Assembly (NCBI GenBank): GCA_963661545.1
Contig: CAVLCU010000057.1
Span: 1-15,448 of the forward strand
DNA: 15,448 nucleotides
Direction: 5' to 3'
From: Scatomonas sp963661545
GTDB taxonomy: Bacteria; Bacillota; Clostridia; Lachnospirales; Lachnospiraceae
The notes under the pieces are model-generated. The model did no database searches, was not told the DNA's origin, and was given only the letters and a program-made list of their open reading frames with translations. Shown here in pieces: positions 1 through 7,277 of this stretch (position 1 is its first letter; every line of letters starts with the position of its first letter). Both the position numbers and the translations under genes were made by a program.

Positions 1-20
1 GTCTACGCTCCGCTTCGGTC

Positions 21-53
21 GGTGCTAAACGTGTGCCACTGGCACACAGCACC
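21..53 (-). terminator. Two-part inverted repeat downstream of the BCCT gene (possible terminator)
   Basis: Six bases (21-26, GGTGCT) pair with 48-53 (AGCACC), and inside them GTGTGCC (31-37) pairs perfectly with GGCACAC (41-47) around a 3-base loop. The only flaw is a 4-base bulge at 27-30. It lies just beyond the stop codon of the transporter gene, where a terminator or 3'-protecting hairpin is expected. No T tract follows on either strand, so it is not a classical intrinsic terminator. It could also be a dispersed palindromic element that continues to the left of the window. Confidence 0.4.
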
Positions 54-58
54 CTTCC

Positions 59-1606
59 TCAATTCGGGTTTTCGCGGGGCTTTCGCCCCACTTCACCCCT
101 GGTTTCCCGGCTCTTTCGATCCTCTCGCAGCAGATCCACCAGCATACTCACACAGAGGAGAATGAGGAGGATCACATAGGGGAAGGCAATGACAATGGCC
201 AGCACTTGAATCGTCCTGACATTGCCGGACAAGGTCAAGGCGAAGGCAATAACCGCCATGAGGATGCCCCAAAAGAGCAACTTCCTCTTGGGGGGAACAA
301 GGCTGCCCTGATCGGTCAGAGAAGCCAGCATAAAGGTGGCGGAATTGATCGAGGTAATGATGAACATCATGACCAAAACCATGGACACCAGACACAGGAT
401 CACCCCCAGGGGATAGGTCTGCAGGATGGCAAATAGGGTCGTCTCCTGATTGCCGATCATGCTGACCAAGGCTTCCCGGCTATAGGAGGAAGCTGCATGG
501 AAGGACATGCCGCCAAAGATGGAAAACCAGACAAAGCAAAAGGCTGAGGGAAGGACAATAACGCCCAGCACATATTCCCGTATGGTTCTTCCTCGGGAAA
601 TTCTTCCCACAAAGGTGCCTGCAAAGGGTGCCCAGGATACCCACCAGGCCCAATAGAAGATCCTCCAGCCCAGAAACCAGGCCCTGTCGTTATTGACTGT
701 CATGGCCACACTGTCCGGCAGAAAATTCACCAGATATTCCTTCATTCCCACCAGGAAGCTGTTTAGGATATCCCTCTTGGGGCCAATCAGAAAGCATACG
801 ATCATCAGTATCACACAGGTATACATGTTGATCTGAGCCATGATATTGATACCCTTAGACAGGCCGGCTACTGCAGTCCCTATATAGGCAAATGCCATGA
901 CCGCAATGAGTATCAGCCAAGTCACAGCGTAGTTGCGGATGCCAAAGAGCATCTGCAGGCCGGCCCCCACCTGGAGTACCGTCATGGCAAAGGAAGTGGG
1001 CACCGCTATGGCAGTAATCACTGTGGTAAGAATGTTACAAATGTGTCCGGCTCTTCCTTTGGCAGCCTTTTCCCCCAGCAGAGGCTGAAACATATGGCTG
1101 ACCAGGCCTATCTCCCCCTTGCGAAACTGGAAATAGGCAAAGCTCAAACCCATGGTAGCAAAAATAGCCCAGGGGATAAAACCCCAGTGGGTAAAGGTAG
1201 ACCGCATGGAAAAGGCAAGGGCTTCCTGGGACATAGATGGGATATCCCCGGCCGGCGCCACGTAATGGGACAAGGGCTCACAGACTCCCCAGAAGACCAG
1301 ACCGGCTCCCATACTGGCGGTAAAAAGCATGGAAAACCAGGCCAAATTCCCGTACTCCGCTTTCTCATCCTCCCTGCCCAGGCGGATCCTTCCAAACTTG
1401 CTCAGGGCCAGTCCCAGGGGAAAGGCCAGGAATAAGAAAACGCCTAAAATATAGAGCCAATCGAAATGACCTTCCACCCCGGACAAGAGGTGGTTCACAA
1501 TCCTGTTAAAAGACGCATTGCCAAACACTCCCCAGAAAGCGATGATGACCGAGACCACCGCCGACCAGAAAAACACAGGGTTCTTTCTTAATTGGTTAAA
1601 TTTCAT
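59..1606 (-). CDS. BCCT-family betaine/carnitine/choline-type transporter
   Basis: Predicted secondary transporter of the betaine-carnitine-choline family in the cytoplasmic membrane, moving a quaternary-ammonium or similar zwitterionic compound. The 515-residue protein has about twelve hydrophobic segments. The glycine-rich stretch at residues 98-109 (SMGAGLVFWGVC, then EP) matches the substrate/ion-coupling helix of the family. Residues 314-325 (WRIFYWAWWVSW) match the family signature; W321, W322 and W325 would form the aromatic box that holds a trimethylammonium group. The C-terminal tail after the last helix is only about 25 residues, shorter than the osmosensing tail of BetP, so a nutrient-uptake role is at least as likely as osmoprotection. 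The ATG at 1606 is supported by GGAGG seven bases upstream. The gene stands alone between its own promoter and a downstream hairpin. The exact substrate cannot be read from the sequence. Confidence 0.93.
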   Translation of the reverse strand: MKFNQLRKNPVFFWSAVVSVIIAFWGVFGNASFNRIVNHLLSGVEGHFDWLYILGVFLFLAFPLGLALSKFGRIRLGREDEKAEYGNLAWFSMLFTASMGAGLVFWGVCEPLSHYVAPAGDIPSMSQEALAFSMRSTFTHWGFIPWAIFATMGLSFAYFQFRKGEIGLVSHMFQPLLGEKAAKGRAGHICNILTTVITAIAVPTSFAMTVLQVGAGLQMLFGIRNYAVTWLILIAVMAFAYIGTAVAGLSKGINIMAQINMYTCVILMIVCFLIGPKRDILNSFLVGMKEYLVNFLPDSVAMTVNNDRAWFLGWRIFYWAWWVSWAPFAGTFVGRISRGRTIREYVLGVIVLPSAFCFVWFSIFGGMSFHAASSYSREALVSMIGNQETTLFAILQTYPLGVILCLVSMVLVMMFIITSINSATFMLASLTDQGSLVPPKRKLLFWGILMAVIAFALTLSGNVRTIQVLAIVIAFPYVILLILLCVSMLVDLLREDRKSRETRGEVGRKPRENPN

Positions 1607-1644
1607 AATGTTTCCTCCGCTCTACTACACATTTTATAAATTTC

Positions 1645-1673
1645 ATTATATACCAACAGCTCCAAAAGGTAAA
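1645..1673 (-). promoter_or_regulatory. Predicted sigma-A-type promoter of the BCCT gene
   Basis: On the minus strand TTTACC (1673-1668) and a perfect TATAAT (1650-1645) are separated by 17 bases. This would start transcription about 30 bases before the transporter ATG. It sits between the rpoN terminator and the gene, so the transporter should be transcribed independently of rpoN. The -35 box matches the consensus at four of six positions. Confidence 0.6.
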
Positions 1674-1745
1674 GTTTATGCACATTGTATATTTCTTTCC
1701 TTCCCTTTTGTCGATCTGCAGTCACTGTGACAAGAGCGAGGATTC

Positions 1746-1780
1746 AAAAAAAAAGATCCGGAACTGAATGATTCCGAATC
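1746..1780 (-). terminator. Intrinsic terminator of rpoN
   Basis: On the minus strand a 9-bp stem (1772-1780 with 1755-1763, one G-U pair) closes an 8-base loop and is followed immediately by nine T residues (1754-1746). It begins about 30 bases after the rpoN stop codon and separates rpoN from the BCCT gene. This is a textbook Rho-independent terminator. Confidence 0.9.
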
Positions 1781-1809
1781 CCTTTTCTTGTTATACCTTT
1801 TCTCAAAGC

Positions 1810-3231
1810 TTACCAGGTTTTTCTTCCGGTCTTATCCGGTATTCCCAATTCCGTCCGATACTTATTCACAGTACGGCGGGCAAGGCTGATCTGCTGGTCT
1901 GCCAACAGCCTTTGGATCTCGCTGTCACTGAGGGGCTTCTGCTTATCTTCCTCCTCCACCAGTCTTTGGATCCTCTCCTTTACCTCCTCCGGCGTCAAAG
2001 CTTGTGCACCGCCGGGCTGGGAATCCTGTCCCTGTGAGATATTCTGATTGTCCTGCTTCCGACTGGCTGTCGCTGTCCCCGTCAGGAAATACTTTAAGGG
2101 GAAGACCCCCCTGCTGCACTGAAGATATTTCCCCTTCATAGCCCTGCTGACAGTGGATTCGTGCAAATGCAGATCCTCTGCCAGATCCGTCAGACGCAGA
2201 GGCTGGCGGTGGGGACTTTCTCCGGAGAAAAAGGCTGCCTGATGATTCACAATGGCGCCTGCCACCCGGTAGAGGGTAATCTTCCTGGTCTCTATATCTT
2301 GCGCTAATGAAGAGGCCTGAGCCAGCTTCTCCTTCAGATATTGGCGTGCCTGGACATCCTGGGTCTCCAAAGCCATCTGCCGATAGTAGTCACTGATCCG
2401 AAAGGAAGCACCGGTTCCTTCCCGAACCAGGATCCGAAATCTCCCCGTATCCCCCTCTTCCTTCATCACATAGATGTCGGGACGGATGTAGGAAGCTGCC
2501 TCCCCCTCCCGGAAGCTGCTTCCCGGCTTGGGATGGAGACTGCGAATCTGACGACAGGCCGCCTGCACCTGCTCCAAGGAGATATGCAAGGCTTTGGCAA
2601 TCTCCGGCAGCCGATTCCTGGCAATCCTGGCCAGGTAGGACTCCACCAAGGTCTCAGCCAATTCCGTATCCTCCTGCCGGGCCCGAAGCTGCAGCAGAAG
2701 GCATTCCTGCAGATTCTCTGCCCCTACCCCCGCAGGCTCCATAGCCTGGATGACCTTCAGCATCTCTGCTACCTTGGCTTCCGATACATGGAGAATGGCA
2801 GCTGCCGTCTGGATACCGTCTGTAAAATAGCCTCTGTGATCCAGAGATTCCGCCAGATATTCCAGAATTCTCCTCTCCTGGGAATGGTAGACCCCCGGCG
2901 GAACCTGCTGACGCAGATATTCTGCCAGGGTCATGCCCTTCTCCTGCTTCCTGTCCCAGAGCTCTCCCTGGCTGCCTGCTGCCCTGCGTTCCTCCTGGTA
3001 GTAGGACCGATTCTGGTAATCCGTCTCCTCCAGCCAGTCTATCCTCCTCTGCCAATCCGTCTGCTGGGGAAGCTCCGATGGGGAAGGCTCCTCCATCTCT
3101 ATGACCGGATTCTCCAAAGCCAGATTCTGCAGATATTGCTCCAGCTCCATCGTAGTCATCTGCAGAATGGATGCCGTCTGCACCATCTGCTGTGTCACCC
3201 TTTGTTTTTGCAAAAGCTCATTCTGTAACAT
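1810..3231 (-). CDS. rpoN: RNA polymerase sigma-54 factor
   Basis: Alternative sigma factor that directs RNA polymerase to -24/-12 promoters and needs an AAA+ activator to open them. All three regions are present in 473 residues, a normal length. The glutamine- and leucine-rich activator-interacting region is at about 1-47. The core-binding domain runs from about 100 to 300. The DNA-binding domain has a helix-turn-helix around 345-382 (LHESTVSRAMKGKY) and the RpoN box at 451-459 (ARRTVNKYR, one residue from the usual ARRTVAKYR). A polar linker rich in Q, S and G at about 385-410 looks longer than usual. The gene has its own promoter and terminator, so it is monocistronic. No sigma-54 activator is encoded in this window, so its targets are probably elsewhere. 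The ATG at 3231 has only a weak Shine-Dalgarno sequence. Confidence 0.97.
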   Translation of the reverse strand: MLQNELLQKQRVTQQMVQTASILQMTTMELEQYLQNLALENPVIEMEEPSPSELPQQTDWQRRIDWLEETDYQNRSYYQEERRAAGSQGELWDRKQEKGMTLAEYLRQQVPPGVYHSQERRILEYLAESLDHRGYFTDGIQTAAAILHVSEAKVAEMLKVIQAMEPAGVGAENLQECLLLQLRARQEDTELAETLVESYLARIARNRLPEIAKALHISLEQVQAACRQIRSLHPKPGSSFREGEAASYIRPDIYVMKEEGDTGRFRILVREGTGASFRISDYYRQMALETQDVQARQYLKEKLAQASSLAQDIETRKITLYRVAGAIVNHQAAFFSGESPHRQPLRLTDLAEDLHLHESTVSRAMKGKYLQCSRGVFPLKYFLTGTATASRKQDNQNISQGQDSQPGGAQALTPEEVKERIQRLVEEEDKQKPLSDSEIQRLLADQQISLARRTVNKYRTELGIPDKTGRKTW

Positions 3232-3253
3232 ATCTCATCCATCCCACATGCTT

Positions 3254-3300
3254 TCCGGGTCAAAAGCCCGGAGGTACCGCACCCTTCCGCTGCCGGTGCG
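3254..3300 (-). other. Two hairpins in the rpoN leader
   Basis: TCCGGG (3254-3259) pairs with CCCGGA (3267-3272) around a 7-base loop, and CGCACC (3278-3283) pairs with GGTGCG (3295-3300) around an 11-base loop. Both lie in the roughly 85-base untranslated leader between the predicted rpoN promoter and its ATG. Neither is followed by a T tract, so they are not terminators. They may influence stability or translation of the rpoN message, but I recognise no known RNA family. Confidence 0.45.
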
Positions 3301-3322
3301 CCCATATCTCTTCTTAGAGACT

Positions 3323-3351
3323 ATTATAAAGCATTGGGGATGGGGATGCAA
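3323..3351 (-). promoter_or_regulatory. Predicted sigma-A-type promoter of rpoN
   Basis: On the minus strand TTGCAT (3351-3346) is followed after exactly 17 bases by a perfect TATAAT (3328-3323). Transcription would start near 3316, giving an rpoN leader of about 85 bases. It lies within the gap between the aldehyde dehydrogenase stop and rpoN, so rpoN can be expressed separately from the operon upstream. Confidence 0.65.
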
Positions 3352-3383
3352 TCCTTATCCATCCCTGGGAAGCCACGGTTCTT

Positions 3384-3413
3384 CCCCGGTAAGGGGCTGG
3401 CCTGGCCCCGGGG
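3384..3413 (-). terminator. GC-rich inverted repeat after the aldehyde dehydrogenase gene
   Basis: CCCCGG (3384-3389) pairs with CCGGGG (3408-3413). An overlapping alternative pairs GGGGC (3393-3397) with GCCCC (3405-3409). The element starts 7 bases past the aldehyde dehydrogenase stop, where the four-gene operon should end. No T tract follows on the minus strand, so termination here would be atypical; it may be a mRNA end-protecting structure instead. Confidence 0.35.
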
Positions 3414-3420
3414 CAGCTGT

Positions 3421-4860
3421 CTATAACTGCATTCTCAGGCGAATTCCCTTGGCATAATAATATTCCTCCATGGACCAGCGGCCGCCGTCCTTGCCTACAC
3501 CACTCTCCTTGATTCCCCCATGGGGCATATGAACCCCATCACAGCCGCCATTGACGCTTATGGTTCCGAAACGCAAGGCTCTGGCATACTGGGTGATTTC
3601 ATCAGCCTTGTGGCTCCATACATAGGCCGTAAGCCCATATTCCGTATCGTTGGCAATGTCGATGGCTTCCTCCATGGTCCGGTAGGTCATGATGGCACAG
3701 ATGGGACCGAAGATTTCCTCCCGGAAGATACGCATATCCCGGGTCACATCCGTGATAAAGGTGGGCAGGAAATAAAAGCCTTTTTTCTTGTCTGCCGGAC
3801 GGCTGCCTCCCAGGATCACCTTTCCCCCTTTTTTCAGGGCATCCGCTACCAATGCTTCCATTCTTTCCACGGAGGCTTCCGTAATCATGGGTCCCATATT
3901 ACAATCCGGCTCGTCACCGGTGCCGCATCTTACATCCCTTCCCTGATCCAGAACCATGTTCAGGAACTGCTCATAGACCGTCTCATGTACGATCACTCTT
4001 TGCACACCGGTGCAATTCTGGCTGGCCACATATCTCTGGGAACCGACACAGCGATCTACGGCCTCCTGCAGACAGGCATGAGGGGTCACGATGAAGGGGG
4101 CATTTCCTCCCAATTCCAAGGAAAATCTCTTAATGGAGGTGGCCGAATCCCTGACCAGCTTTCTCCCGGCTTCTGAGGATCCGATCAGGCTGATCAAAGC
4201 CGGAATCTTACTTTCTGTCAAAACCTTGCCCAGCTCGGAGGCGGAACCGGCCACAAAATTGATGACACCTGCCGGGAAACCGATTTTTTCCATAATCTCT
4301 CCCAGATACAAGGTGGAAAGAGGAGTTTTTGTGGCCGGCTTCAGGACGGCTGTGCATCCGGAGGCCAGGATGGGGCCTATTTTGGCAGATACATTGTGCA
4401 AGGGGAAATTCCAGGCCAGGTATCCCACCACGACTCCCAGGGGTTCCCGTACCATCAGATTAAAGCAGCTGCCGCTTTCATCCCGGATAGTTTGGTCATA
4501 ATATCCCTTGGCTGTCTCCAGACAAAAGCTGAAACAATTGATCAGGTTATGGATCTCATCCTGGGCATCGATGCGCAGCTTTCCGGTTTCCAGCATCAGG
4601 AGCCTAATCAAAGCTTCCTGCTCTTCTATAATGGCCTGCTGCAATTTCAGCATCCACTCGCCTCGCTGGTCGACGGATAAACGAGACCAGGCAGGAAAGG
4701 CTTTTTCCGCCGCCTCCAAAGCCTCCACCGCCTGACCTGCGCTGGCTGTCTTGAAATAAGCTGCCACCTCATTGTTGCCGGGACAGATGACATCAATCTC
4801 CCTGCCCTGACCCTCGACCAACTTTCCATTGATATATTGGCTGAATCTATGTTTTTCCAT
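3421..4860 (-). CDS. NAD(P)-dependent aldehyde dehydrogenase
   Basis: Member of the aldehyde dehydrogenase superfamily, oxidising an aldehyde to the carboxylic acid with NAD(P)+ in the cytoplasm. The 479 residues are a normal length. Expected catalytic residues are present: N151 in WNFPL, K174 in LKPA, general base E249 in LELGG, and nucleophile C283 in QNCTG. The cofactor loop GSSEAG is at 227-232 and the EIFGP motif lies in the C-terminal half. The overall pattern resembles succinate-semialdehyde dehydrogenase-like enzymes, but the substrate is not identifiable. It is the last gene of the operon, starting one base after the stop of the PreA-like gene, with its ribosome-binding site (AAGGAG) inside that gene's end, so translation is probably coupled. 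With the alcohol dehydrogenase at the head of the same operon, it could complete oxidation of an alcohol to an acid. Confidence 0.93.
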   Translation of the reverse strand: MEKHRFSQYINGKLVEGQGREIDVICPGNNEVAAYFKTASAGQAVEALEAAEKAFPAWSRLSVDQRGEWMLKLQQAIIEEQEALIRLLMLETGKLRIDAQDEIHNLINCFSFCLETAKGYYDQTIRDESGSCFNLMVREPLGVVVGYLAWNFPLHNVSAKIGPILASGCTAVLKPATKTPLSTLYLGEIMEKIGFPAGVINFVAGSASELGKVLTESKIPALISLIGSSEAGRKLVRDSATSIKRFSLELGGNAPFIVTPHACLQEAVDRCVGSQRYVASQNCTGVQRVIVHETVYEQFLNMVLDQGRDVRCGTGDEPDCNMGPMITEASVERMEALVADALKKGGKVILGGSRPADKKKGFYFLPTFITDVTRDMRIFREEIFGPICAIMTYRTMEEAIDIANDTEYGLTAYVWSHKADEITQYARALRFGTISVNGGCDGVHMPHGGIKESGVGKDGGRWSMEEYYYAKGIRLRMQL

Positions 4861-4861
4861 T

Positions 4862-6019
4862 CTATTTCTCCTTTGGATAAAGTTTCACTGCCCCCTTGGG
4901 ACAAAGCTGGGCGCACAGGCCGCAGCCGTCGCATTTGGCCGGATCTGCCTGCATTCTTCCATTTACCTGGGAAATGGCATCATAGAAGCAGGTTTTTACA
5001 CACTTTTCGCAGTTGACACATAAGTCCGGATCCATCTGGGCCACATGGGGGGGCTGCTGCAGGACACTGTCATAATCCCCAATCAAGGGCAGGGCTATGC
5101 CTCGCATACTTTCCAGAGTCTTGTAACCCTTGGCATCCATGAATTCCGATATGTTCTGATTCCACTGATCCAGCACCTCATAGCCCTGCCACATTACGGC
5201 AGAAACTACCTGGACACAGGAGGCACCCAGCATAATATATTCCACCACATCCTGCCAGCAATTGATGCCGCCCACCGCTACAATGGGAATATCGCAGGCC
5301 TGGGCACATTCAATCACCTTGGCCTGGATCAAGGGCTTGATCGCTGCGCCGGAATAACCCCCCAAGGTTCCCAGAAACGGTTTGCCGGTCTGGATATCCA
5401 CCCCTGCAAATCCGCTCATGGAATTACACAAAACCACCCCGTCCGCACCACAGGCCTGGGCTGCCTTCACCGGATCGGCAAGGGTAGACAGGGTACTGGG
5501 GAACTTCACCAGCAAGGGCAGCTTGCTGGCCCTACGGGCTGCGCTGACCTGTTCCACTGTCAAAGCCACCACGTTCCAGTCCCGCATGCTGACATGCATG
5601 GGACAGGAATTGTTCAGCTCAATGGCATCCACCAGGCCGGTGGCCTCCACATCCCGGATCAGCTTGGCAGTCAGAGTCGGATCCTGAGCCGCCAGAGTAC
5701 TGGCTATGATCGTAGCTCCGTTTTTCTTGGCCTCCACCAGTTCCTGGCTGATCCACTGCTCCTCCTTAAAGGTGCTAAAGATCTCAATATTCACCATGCC
5801 CACCGGCTTGCTGCCGGACTTTACAAGGTGAAATCGGCCATCCTGAGGATGTCTGTAATTGTCCTCTCCGGCCGGGCACAGAGTCTTCAATACTGCAGCT
5901 CCCGCCCCTTTTTGACAGGCCTTGCTGCTGTGGGCGCCGTTCCATGTGGGCGTTGCGGAACCCACCACCAGCGGATTATTTAAATGAAGACTTCCTATGT
6001 TGACTTCTAAATTACCCAT
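4862..6019 (-). CDS. PreA/dihydroorotate dehydrogenase-like FMN and 2x[4Fe-4S] oxidoreductase
   Basis: A 385-residue flavoprotein with the domain order of the bacterial dihydropyrimidine dehydrogenase subunit PreA: an FMN-binding barrel (about 1-315) followed by a ferredoxin domain. Barrel landmarks are K45, NNSCP (136-140), K172 in LVKF, GGYSGAAIKP (220-229) and the phosphate-binding VGGINCWQDVVEYIMLGA (249-266). Two complete [4Fe-4S] motifs use C334, C337, C340, C344 and C363, C366, C369, C373. Two points argue against simply calling it PreA. No NAD(P)H-binding partner (PreT) is nearby. The loop after NNSCP also lacks the glycine-rich MGxxxGQ-like segment I recall in dihydropyrimidine dehydrogenases. 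It may therefore act on another unsaturated or cyclic substrate and exchange electrons with ferredoxin. The ATG at 6019 has GGAGG seven bases upstream. Third gene of the operon, 36 bases after the MFS gene. Confidence 0.85.
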   Translation of the reverse strand: MGNLEVNIGSLHLNNPLVVGSATPTWNGAHSSKACQKGAGAAVLKTLCPAGEDNYRHPQDGRFHLVKSGSKPVGMVNIEIFSTFKEEQWISQELVEAKKNGATIIASTLAAQDPTLTAKLIRDVEATGLVDAIELNNSCPMHVSMRDWNVVALTVEQVSAARRASKLPLLVKFPSTLSTLADPVKAAQACGADGVVLCNSMSGFAGVDIQTGKPFLGTLGGYSGAAIKPLIQAKVIECAQACDIPIVAVGGINCWQDVVEYIMLGASCVQVVSAVMWQGYEVLDQWNQNISEFMDAKGYKTLESMRGIALPLIGDYDSVLQQPPHVAQMDPDLCVNCEKCVKTCFYDAISQVNGRMQADPAKCDGCGLCAQLCPKGAVKLYPKEK

Positions 6020-6055
6020 ATCTAAACCTCCAAATTTCGAAATGACCGATTCCCC

Positions 6056-7261
6056 CTATGCAGCTTTGGTTCTTCCTGCCATCGACCGAAAGACCAGAAG
6101 GCTTCCCAGCAAGGCCAGAACCACAGCTGCTGTCAGCATCACACTGACGCCGGCATACTGGCAGATGAAACCCCCGACACAGAAGGCAATCAGAGAACCT
6201 GCCGTCAATGTTGCTGCCAAATAGGTCTGCCCCCTCACTGCATCCTCTGCTTCCATCACTGACCCTATATATTCCACAGAGCCCACCTGGTATGCGGCAA
6301 ATCCACCCATCTGGAAAATCTGTGCCACATAAACCCCCAGGGCATTCGGTGCTATTAGGGTAAGGACTGCCTTGATCACAAAACAGATACAGGAGATCCC
6401 AAGCCACTTGGCACAGGGAGCTTTTTTCAAGAGAAAAGCAAAGCCAAACATAGCCGGAAGCTCCATAAGGCCGGAAATGGCAATGGCAATTCCCTGCTGC
6501 CCGGCTCCTCCTCCCTTGGCTGACATAATCTGCTGCATAAAGGTACTGACAAAGCTATGATTGGTATATAAGAGAATACTTCCCATAAGAAAAACTATCA
6601 GATAAGGATACTTTTTAAAAAATCCTCTCCCCACCTCTTCCCTATCCTTTTCCGGATCAAAAGAATCCCTATCGGTCTCCTGCCTGGATCCCTTGTCTGA
6701 GGTAGAGGCAAAACATACCGCGGCCAGGCATAAAACTCCTCCCACCAGCAGAGTCAGCACCGGAATAGCCACAATTCCTGTCTTTCCGATGAGTTGACCT
6801 GCCAGGAAGCTGATCAGACTATAAGCCAGGGAACCCAGGCCTCTGGCTATGGGATAATTGACCGATTGCCCCTTCTGTTCCCTTTCTGTGGCAAGGGCAT
6901 TGGCCAGGGAGGGGATGGTCTGCACCACCACACAAGCGACGCATATTCCGACTGCCCCCCACATCAGATTGACCTTTTGAAGCATCAAAAGGCCTGCCGC
7001 CAATAAGAAAAGACCCTGCAAGACCAGCATCAAGGCCGTGTTCAAGGCCTTACATCTGTGCATAAACTCTGCCAACAGCAACTGAACCAGGACAGAGACC
7101 CCCGTTCCTGTCCCCAGGACGATGCTGACATGGCTGTCAGCAAAGTCCATGGATTTCATAAAGTTACTGCAATAACAGAGAATTAAGCCGAATCCGCCCC
7201 AGACCATGATCTGGATCACCGCATACCAGAACTTTGAGGCTCTTCCATCTTCTTCCTTCAT
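6056..7261 (-). CDS. MFS transporter, nucleoside/sugar-proton symporter-like
   Basis: Predicted major-facilitator transporter of 401 residues with about twelve membrane segments in two halves, joined by a charged cytoplasmic loop at roughly 186-218. The segment NYPIARGLGSLAYSL (135-149) resembles the R-x-x-GSLGY/A motif of the branch that includes nucleoside and lactose proton symporters, which suggests uptake of a small organic substrate rather than drug efflux. It starts 16 bases after the alcohol dehydrogenase stop codon, with an AGGAGA ribosome-binding site, and is followed 36 bases later by the PreA-like gene. In this setting it probably imports the substrate of the operon's redox enzymes; that substrate is unknown. 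Confidence 0.87.
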   Translation of the reverse strand: MKEEDGRASKFWYAVIQIMVWGGFGLILCYCSNFMKSMDFADSHVSIVLGTGTGVSVLVQLLLAEFMHRCKALNTALMLVLQGLFLLAAGLLMLQKVNLMWGAVGICVACVVVQTIPSLANALATEREQKGQSVNYPIARGLGSLAYSLISFLAGQLIGKTGIVAIPVLTLLVGGVLCLAAVCFASTSDKGSRQETDRDSFDPEKDREEVGRGFFKKYPYLIVFLMGSILLYTNHSFVSTFMQQIMSAKGGGAGQQGIAIAISGLMELPAMFGFAFLLKKAPCAKWLGISCICFVIKAVLTLIAPNALGVYVAQIFQMGGFAAYQVGSVEYIGSVMEAEDAVRGQTYLAATLTAGSLIAFCVGGFICQYAGVSVMLTAAVVLALLGSLLVFRSMAGRTKAA

Positions 7262-7277
7262 CTGTTCTCTTCTCCTG

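Noticed and set aside
2341..3228. 295-codon plus-strand frame opposite rpoN
   Set aside because: The minus strand encodes an unmistakable sigma-54 factor over this interval; the plus-strand translation is low-complexity and without motifs.
5045..5983. 312-codon plus-strand frame opposite the PreA-like gene
   Set aside because: It is antisense to a protein with clear FMN and [4Fe-4S] motifs, and the translation shows no domain.
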